DNA from: Phaeosaccion multiseriatum
Taxonomy: Eukaryota > Ochrophyta, other classes
Length of the DNA: 64,000 nucleotides
Direction: 5' to 3'
NCBI GenBank assembly: GCA_965112735.1
Contig: OZ218965.1
Span: forward strand, 930,001 to 994,000
Numbering within the stretch: the first letter of the stretch is position 1; the number at the start of each line of letters is the position of its first letter. Below are positions 54,093 to 64,000 of the stretch, piece by piece. The notes under the pieces were generated by a model, which saw only the letters and a list, made by a program, of their open reading frames with translations, did no database searches and was not told the origin of the DNA. Both the position numbers and the translations under genes were made by a program.

Positions 54093-54487
54093 ATGGCCAT
54101 GGTCTACAGTGCGGCGATTGCCGTGCTCCTCGCTAAGCTGCGTCTTCCCAACGCCGTCGGGCACGCGGTGAGTGGCCTCCCGGTGATGGACTTTGTGGGG
54201 AATGTAAGTGCTCAGAGAGTCTTGCTCTCGTGCCTCGCAGCACGTGGTGAGTGGCCTCCCGGTGATGGACTTTGTGGGGAATGTAAGTGCTCAGAGAGTC
54301 TTGCTCTCGTGCCTCGCAGCACGTACTTGTCCACGGTGTGACGGGTGCTCGCTCTGCTCCACTCGATGGTTACCTCGTCCCCGTCACTTGCTCCTTCGTG
54401 GCGAATGTGGCTTCAGATTGCGGCGATCTTGCAGTCCTTGTTACCAATACCGGAGGCGCAGATTATGAGTACTACTACTGTGATTAG
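54093..54487 (+). CDS. Small secreted protein, MAMVY family, intact copy with duplicated intron
   Basis: ATG 54093 starts MAMVYSAAIAVLLAKLRLPN and the last exon is 54320-54487 (HVLVHGVTGARSAPLDGYLV ... GGADYEYYYCD). A 79-bp tandem duplication (54162-54240 and 54241-54319) repeats the donor-acceptor block, so two donor sets and two acceptors are available. Joining 54167 or 54203 to 54320 gives 80 or 92 residues, as in the copy at 6748-7063. Using the extra mini-exon CACGTG (54241-54246) would add His-Val in frame. Only a few residues differ from the left-arm copy. Confidence 0.7.
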
Positions 54488-55203
54488 GTTCGACTCGACA
54501 CTTACCCCTTTCTCACGAGCCATCATCTTGCTTCGTCGCTCGTGCCCAGACCTGCGCGGCGTCCGGCCACTGCTGTCTCGACCTTTCACGCGACGCCTGC
54601 ACAGCGGATGAGGACGAAGAAGGCGTACAAGGTGGGCGTGGTGCGCATGCCTTCTGCTCACCGATCCGACCCCCCCTTGCGGCCTGCATGAGCTCTCGCT
54701 CATACCCTCCGCCCTTGATCTTTGCTTTATTGCTCTACGCTACTATGTGCTGCGTGCACGCTCAGGGACTTTGCCGACCGCGCCACCGCGGCACTAGCTA
54801 CAGAGGAGACTAGTCCCACAGGGGATTTGACGGGCGTTCCATTGAGCTCTGGTGGCGCAGTAGAGGGAGCGAGCGCATGAGAACCTGGAGTGTTCGATCC
54901 GTGCTTCTCCTGCAGCGCGTTTGGGTGCGTCTTCCCCACCCTTGTGCCCGCTCACAGTGCCGTGTCTTCGTTCTTCCTCGCTTCCTCTTTGAAGCGACTT
55001 CTACTTCCACACGTGCGTGAGTCCTCTTGCTTGATCCTAAGTCTCGATCTCGGCAGCGAATGGGGACAATGACTATCGAGCGGGAGGCGGATCGCCGCGG
55101 AGGCCTCTGGCAAAGCTGAGGCCTTCATTTATTTCCCAGGGGGCCCACCCAAAAAGACCTACCCAATAACTCAAAAACCTGGATTATTCTGCCAAGAAGC
55201 TGT
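54488..55203. repeat. Outer-arm segment, inverted match to 6.04-6.74 kb
   Basis: It is collinear with the left cassette (centre-sum about 61.2 kb), including the block GGGCCCACCCAAAAAGACC (55141-55159). No gene is supported. Confidence 0.6.
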
Positions 55204-55521
55204 TTGCTTCGCCTTCACGCCCCCACTGGCTCATCTACGCCTCTCCATTCGCTCAGCGGCTTGTTGCTACTGGTCCGGGTCAACGCCTCTCGGTCAAGCA
55301 CCGCCCAGGCTAGTAAGTGCTACGGATGGATGGCCTGCTTGCTGATAGACCGCTCGTGTGTGGCTTGTGGAGCAGGCTGTTGTAGTTCGGAAAGAGAGAA
55401 GGAAGTGCTGGCAAGCGTAGACGAAAGGAGAGCCGAGAGACGAGAAAAAGCCTTGGTGAAAAACCGAGTAAATTACTTACGGGGGAAAGATCTCCTGCTA
55501 GGAAAGAACTATCGCACGTGA
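55204..55521 (+). CDS. Conserved ~105-codon open frame, right-arm copy (hypothetical)
   Basis: Same length and almost the same residues as 5718-6035 (WMACLLIDRSCVACGAGC; REKEVLASVDERRAERREK; LLGKNYRT). Its opening codon is not ATG either. Substitutions between copies are few, so coding constraint cannot be judged. Confidence 0.3.
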   Translation: MLRLHAPTGSSTPLHSLSGLLLLVRVNASRSSTAQASKCYGWMACLLIDRSCVACGAGCCSSEREKEVLASVDERRAERREKALVKNRVNYLRGKDLLLGKNYRT

Positions 55522-55960
55522 AGAGGTCAACACGTGCGCACTATGACCACGTGGAGCCTATAGGGGTAGTCAGAGCTAAGTTAATGAATCTTCTGTAACT
55601 GTGGGAATGTCACACACTATGATACAGGCCTGCTGCCCCCCCCCCCCCCGAACTCTCCCCTCGTTCAGGACGCTGATCGCCTCAACCCTCTTTGACGAAG
55701 GTCCTTCTCGTCACTGTCTCCTCCCTTTCCAAGCGATGTAACTCTAACCCTGTAGTCCCTTGTGTTCCTGACTTTCGAATGCCTTCCATCCATCTGGCTG
55801 TGCTTCACTTGCTCAGCTTGCGTGTGCCCCAGAAGCAGACGCAGGACGCGCGGAGGCCTTCGACACGAGCAAGCAGTAGCCCCGAGGTCAAGGCGTCAGG
55901 TGGTTCTCCCTCCGCACCTCGAGCAAGAAGGGGAAGGCGAGTGTCTGGCCGCAGGCGATC
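55522..55960. other. Cassette spacer between the two conserved frames
   Basis: It matches 5230-5700 inverted, with a C-run at 55636-55649. The frames here (LLSLRVPQKQTQD...) are repeated in each cassette but have no supported start. Confidence 0.45.
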
Positions 55961-56283
55961 ATGTGGGAATATAGGAGATGTACTGTGGAAAGGTGCGCTA
56001 AGTTTGAATTCCGCGAAGGGCTTTGCTGTCGACTTGGTGGGGCCCGCTTCTGCTCTGTGCAGGGCTGCGGCACGCATGCGAAGAACGGTGGCGTTTGTGT
56101 GAAGGTGAAGCGCTGCCGCATAGAGGGGCGCCAGAAGCAGTGCAGCGAGGAGGCGGTTGCATTTCTCATGGGGCTCAGGTCAAGCGCTGCCGCGTTGGAG
56201 AGTGTGATAAGCTGGCGCGCGGAGGGACGTGCAACGGCATGTGCGAGAGGCATGCGCGCATCAGCAGCGAGGGAGGAGGCTGA
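55961..56283 (+). pseudogene. Cys/His zinc-finger-like repeat fragment, copy 3
   Basis: ATG 55961 opens MWEYRRCTVERCAKFEFREG, then LCCRLGGARFCSVQGCGTHA and KNGGVC, two repeat units with an intact N-terminus not present in copies 1 and 2. After KRCRIEG the frame shifts by one; the other frame continues GGGCISHGAQVKRCRVGECD and CERH to the stop at 56283. Each copy is broken at a different site, consistent with an intact ancestor and independent decay. Confidence 0.6.
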
Positions 56284-56949
56284 GGAGAGAGACAGCGCGC
56301 GCTCATGAAGGCCTCCCCCGCAATGGCCGCGAGGAGGGCGAGGCGTGCACGGGAGGGAAGGGCAAGAAGCGAGGAGGGAGGAAGCCTCGCACCGCCTCTA
56401 GCCCTGCTGCCGCTGCTCGTGCCCAGGGGTAAGGGTAAGGGGGGGAGCAGCCCAATAGCCGTCGTGCAGCGAAGAAGAGGAAGGCACACCGTGTGGGGGA
56501 CGAGGTCCAGCTGCCGAAGCCGTTCCGCAGGTACCGCTGAGTGACTATTTGTGCGCCGACGGGCTCAGAGAGATGGCGCGACGTGAGATGAACAGAAGGT
56601 TGTGATTGGCGCTATAGAGGGCGATGTGGAGTGCCTTGAGTCTTGAACTGAAGAGGGAATGGAGAGGAGCAGGGCTGCATGTGGGAGTTAGACGACCTCG
56701 TTTGTCTTCTACTCGCCGGAGATGGGCCCGTGAAGGGGAGCGGAGGCAGCGGAGATTGTTTTCTAGCCTTCTCATGCACAGGATAATGAGTGCCAGCACA
56801 GAGTCGATATGGTGTAGGCGGGACCGGGAGAAGAACACACCGATAAATAGTACGTATCTCACCTCCCTCCCTCCTTTTCTCCACCCATTGTAGGTTTTCA
56901 CTTGAATATCATTTCATTTTATTTCAATTATCCGGGGCTGTGGGACCGT
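56284..56949. repeat. Cassette spacer, inverted match to 4.32-4.90 kb
   Basis: Collinear with the left cassette, ending at the 3' end of peptide copy D. Ala/Arg-rich frames recur as in the other copies; none is supported. Confidence 0.5.
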
Positions 56950-57710
56950 TCACCACCATCCGCGTCCATACCCGCCGTAGAAGCCCCGTCCGTAGCCCCA
57001 ACCCTTCTTGTGGCCGTACTTCTTGCCCCAACCACGGTATCCGCCCCACGAGCCGGAGCCGGACCCAGAGCGCCAGGAGCCTGAGCGAGAGCCTGAGCCG
57101 GAGCCAGAGCTGGAGCCGGACCAGCTGTGCGTGTGGGAAAGGAGCGCGAGGAGGGAAAAACGGCCAAAGCGAGGCGTACCCAGAGGCGACGAGGAAGACG
57201 AACGAGTCCGAGTCGAGGCCAGTCACGGCAGAGGAAGAAGAGAGGCGCGAAGCGTAGCCACAGGAGGAAGTGACGAAGAGAGAGGAAGACGCGAAGCGAA
57301 GTCAGTGTCGAGCGCAGGTCACGGCAGAGGAAGAAGAGAGGCGCGAAGCGTAGCCACAGGAGGAGGTGACGAAGAGAGAGGAAGGAAGGAAGACGCGAAG
57401 CGAAGTCCGTGTCGAGCGCAGGTCACGGAAGAGGAAGAAGAGAGGCGCGACGCGTAGCCACAGGAGGAGGTGACGAAGGGAGAGGAGAAGACGCGAAGCG
57501 AAGTCAGTGTCGAGCGCAAGAGACCAGACAAGCTTGACACAGGCACGCAGAGACAAAGAAGAGGAAGAAAAGAGCGGGGGCACAAAAGTGCATGTCCAAT
57601 CCTTCCAGCACTTACAGTTCACGCTGGTCCTCCTCGGCGAGCGGCACGGTGGCGCCAGTGACGAGGGCGAGGGCGGCGATGAAGCCCAGGAGCACGTGCA
57701 TGATGTTCAT
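56950..57710 (-). CDS. Small secreted Gly/Ser-rich peptide, copy D (two exons)
   Basis: Exon 1 is 57710-57616 and exon 2 is 57124-56950; 89 residues. The mature part (WSGSSSGSGSGS...WGGYRGWGKKYGHKKGWGYG, ending GGYGRGWW) matches copy A but lacks two residues of the Gly/Ser tract, while the [11 protein letters not shown] segment is that of copy C. An AATAAA follows the stop on the minus strand. The intron has three ~100-bp tandem units (starting 57512, 57414 and 57310) against four in copy A. Confidence 0.8.
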
Positions 57711-57912
57711 GATGGTGGTAGGAGAGCTTGGAGAGACAAAGGCGTTGTCTTGGCAGGGTAGGGTTGGTTGTGATGCCCTAGGGAGGAGGCATGTCCTGTC
57801 ATTTCCAAGGGAAATAAAAGGCTCCAAGGGCGCTTTGACCACCGGATTGGAGGGGCTCCGGGTTGGGATGCCAAACCTTCCCATTCCTCGCTGTACTGCG
57901 ACATGGGAGGAG
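57711..57912. promoter_or_regulatory. Shared bidirectional promoter, cassette of copies D and I
   Basis: 202 bases between start codons, with AAATAAAAGG at 57812-57821, about 95 bases before the partner ATG at 57913. Confidence 0.55.
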
Positions 57913-58150
57913 ATGGCCATGGTCTACAGTGCGGCGATTGCTGTGCTCCTCGCTGTGCTGCGTCTTCCCGACGCCGCCGGGCACGCAGTGAGTGGCGCCA
58001 TGCAGGTGTGTTTGTGTGTACTAGCTACGGTACCCAGGAGACTGGTCCCACGGGGGATTTGACGGGCTTTCCCTTAGGCTTTGGTGGGGGAGACACCTCG
58101 GCAGCCGGGAACTTCTTCCTCCGCGGGGGGCGAGGTGAGCACGCGAATTA
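57913..58150 (+). pseudogene. Partner gene (MAMVY family), truncated and rearranged copy
   Basis: The signal-peptide exon (MAMVYSAAIAVLLAVLRLPD) is intact, but shortly after GHAVSG the sequence jumps to the downstream cassette block (QETGPTGDLTGFPLGFGGG), skipping the exon with the Cys and YEYYYCD motifs. A frame through both parts may exist only with a splice I cannot confirm. It marks the outer end of the right array. Confidence 0.6.
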
Positions 58151-59324
58151 AGGCAGCAGAGGGGGTGGAGTGTTCGATCCGTGCCTCCTGAGCACGACGA
58201 GCGGCGCAGCAGCGGCTGTGGACAACCAACAGAACATCCCACCCAACCTCCGCATCGGTATAGGCCGAGGAAGAGGCGGCCGTAACGGCAGCATAGGAAG
58301 AACAGCGAGTGAGGACACCGAGGGACGGGATGGGGGTGGAGGGGGGGGGGGGGCAGCTTTGGCGGGTTCTAATCCAGAGTATGGCAGTGCGGGTACCCGT
58401 ACAGTGAGTAGGGGCCCGTCCTTTTTCCTCCTGACACCTATCCGCTGAAGTTTTTTTTCCAATATCTCTCTCTCTTAACACTGCTGCTTTCCTGTTTCTT
58501 TGGCGGGGTCTGAGCCGTGTGAGCTGTGATGCTTAGGGAAAAAATCTTCTTCTTCATTTTATCTCCTTTATTAGTATACTGTACTCAAATGCGAGTACAT
58601 AGCAGCGCAACTCAGGGCTTCTCCTCCTCTTTGTTTGCGGAGGTTCCCGAGCTGCACCGCTCCCTCCCTTCCCCCCCCCTCAAAAAGAGCAATTACATAC
58701 TCGTGCCTCACGCCGCGCTTTGCTCTGTGTCCGGCGCTGCTTCAACGAGCAGCCACGCCCAATGCCCAAAGGCCCAATGGCCCAGCGGCCCCAACGGCCT
58801 CAGAGGCCCACCTCCCCACTAGGCAGCCTCTGCTGGCAGGGGGGTTGGCGCTAGTGTGTGGCTATTGTGTTTCTCAACCTTCCACCTCCAGGGCCTCCTC
58901 CCTACATACTTGGCTTGGCTTCGAACGCGCTTAAAAAAAAAGGTTCTACAGGACGGAGTTTGCGCTTCGGTTACTCGAGGCCCGCGCTTCCGCGTGCGCC
59001 GATCCATACCGCTGCGCTGCTGCCGCCGTTGCGCGGCTGCTGCTGCGTTGCGGCTGCTGTGACTGCTGCTGCTACTGCTTATGTTGCTGTTTCTTCTCCC
59101 TCTCCCTTCGCCCGCATCGTTCCTCGCCGACCTCACTCATTGCCTCGCCCCTTCCCTCTTCGCTTCCCTTGCAAAACAAGCAAAGGAAACAACGAGGCCA
59201 AAGAACCTGGCAATGCCCGAGAACAGCGCGGGGGAGGGGGGGGGGGTTGAGGGTACTCCGATACCGACGGGGCCACCCCATTCACTCCTCTTGGCCCATA
59301 GACTGAGAATGGTCATCAGTGTCG
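58151..59324. other. Intergenic region with one weak signal-peptide-like ORF
   Basis: An ATG at 58529 opens about 97 codons starting MLREKIFFFILSPLLVYCTQ, which could be a signal peptide; the rest is Ser/Pro-rich and ends GLRGPPPH at 58822. Nothing else supports it. A G-run lies near 58340-58352, and no 3' signal of the kinase gene was obvious. Confidence 0.35.
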
Positions 59325-63068
<3,744 letters not shown>

Positions 63069-63723
63069 GACGCTATCTCTATTAGGGCTGGCTGCTGCTC
63101 CAGCAGGTGTTTATCGACACGACACACTTCGGCCCCACGGGCGTCTTTTTCCTCACTCCTCCTTCATCCCGATGAAACGTTAGCTGCAGCACTCCCCCCT
63201 CGCCCTCTCTTGGCGGCGGCGAGGGACTAGCACACAGGGAAAGAGATTGAGGGATCTATAGACCTATTGCAGTGTTGCGCACGCGTGATAGCATAGATAG
63301 ACGAGTTGTTTGGAGAGAGCAACTTCGTAACGTACCGTTAGACAGACGTCTGGAAACCCTCACCTCCATTTCCATGACTCACTCGAGTCCTGAAGCAGAG
63401 GTTTTAGTTGAAGCTCGGAAGGAGACAGAAAAGCAAGCAAAAAAACAGAAAGGGCGACAACAACATCTCTGTGTGGGAGTGACAGTGGGGAAGTGAGTGG
63501 GGGAAGTGTCGAGAAGCTAAGTCGGAGACCTGGAGACGGTTTTCTGCTTTCTTTCTTCCAGTAACAGGAGTGTGGCTTTGACGGCACACGAGTGCAACCT
63601 GCCCCTTCAACAACGACTGTGTGGAGTGACAGGGGGGAGTGACGGGGGTCAGGCGCACTTAGCTCCCAGACCTTTCTTGTTCGAGCGGCAGGAGCTGTAG
63701 GGCGCGATTCAGGCTCAGCGGGG
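63069..63723. other. Intergenic, probable divergent promoter region
   Basis: It lies between the kinase start (63068, minus) and a possible plus-strand start at 63724. No frame with an ATG and protein-like content is seen. Confidence 0.4.
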
Positions 63724-64000
63724 ATGGAGGGGCGCCAGCGCAAGGGTCGGGGCCAGAAACGGGGCGGCTTGGGGGCCAATTGGGTAGCTGTGGCGTCCAC
63801 TCCGCACCTAATAGCCAGTACAGTGGCCTTCTTGCTGGCCTTTCCCTATAATAGCGGCAGAGAAGGCAGCGCTGGGCGACAGAATGGCGTTGCGGCCTTC
63901 TCCCTGCCTGGCACGCCCTTGCCCAGCAGGGGCAGCATCGCTTCCCCAGGAGGAGAAGGAGGAGGCGGGTGCCGTCGCTGCCCTCCCCTGAATCTGGCCG
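63724..64000 (+). CDS. Possible gene start running off the right edge (partial)
   Basis: ATG 63724 opens MEGRQRKGRGQKRGGLGANW and stays open for over 90 codons to the end of the window. A hydrophobic stretch (HLIASTVAFLLAF) follows a basic N-terminus, then comes a Gly/Ser/Pro-rich part. This could be a type II membrane or targeted protein, or a long chance frame in GC-rich DNA. Nothing is recognised. Confidence 0.35.
   Translation, partial: MEGRQRKGRGQKRGGLGANWVAVASTPHLIASTVAFLLAFPYNSGREGSAGRQNGVAAFSLPGTPLPSRGSIASPGGEGGGGCRRCPPLNLA

Overview
This is nuclear DNA from a eukaryote, most likely a photosynthetic stramenopile (ochrophyte alga). Four observations support that. (1) Genes are split by GT-AG introns that keep frame when joined. 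(2) A plant-type [2Fe-2S] ferredoxin (44.4-45.8 kb) starts with a signal peptide and an A/F junction (VQA-FVA), as in complex red-derived plastids. (3) Cys/His repeat fragments of the type C-x4-C...GG-x-C-x2-HG, common in diatoms and oomycetes, occur three times. (4) The ankyrin proteins with an F-box-like head resemble families expanded in brown algae and relatives. The species cannot be named from sequence alone. Many listed open frames do not begin with ATG, so starts were checked base by base and exons joined by hand.

Layout. Two repeat-rich flanks face each other in inverted orientation around a mostly single-copy core. The outer arms (about 2.0-9.8 kb and 51.1-58.1 kb) are arrays of a roughly 4-kb cassette. 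Each cassette has a divergent pair of small, spliced, secreted-protein genes (a Gly/Ser-rich peptide and an 80-92 aa partner) around a ~200-bp shared promoter, followed by a Cys/His-repeat fragment and a further conserved frame. There are five copies of the pair; four Gly/Ser genes and two partner genes are intact. The inner arms (about 14.7-19.8 kb and 46.3-51.1 kb) carry ankyrin genes, the 3' exons of an endonuclease III-like DNA glycosylase, purine/pyrimidine microsatellites and two foldback hairpins made from ankyrin-gene sequence.

Core and single-copy genes: a five-exon low-complexity coiled-coil protein (10.1-14.0 kb, between the left arms); a degenerate ankyrin copy, a LINE remnant and a transposase-like frame (19.6-23.3 kb); a 14-exon NUB1 homologue (23.7-29.4 kb); a large uncharacterised protein on the minus strand (29.8-35.5 kb); a short protein starting MVDYSKWD (35.9-36.8 kb); a seven-exon protein with a dynein-stalk-like segment and a poly-Glu tail (38.3-44.3 kb, minus); and the ferredoxin. 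Right of the arms lies an eight-exon MAP kinase of the ERK7/MAPK15 type with a TDY activation loop (59.3-63.1 kb, minus), and an open frame running off the right edge.

The most unusual items are the amplified divergent secreted-peptide pair and the ankyrin-derived foldback hairpins, which could yield double-stranded RNA against the intact ankyrin genes. Both rest on sequence reading only; no similarity search or expression data were available.
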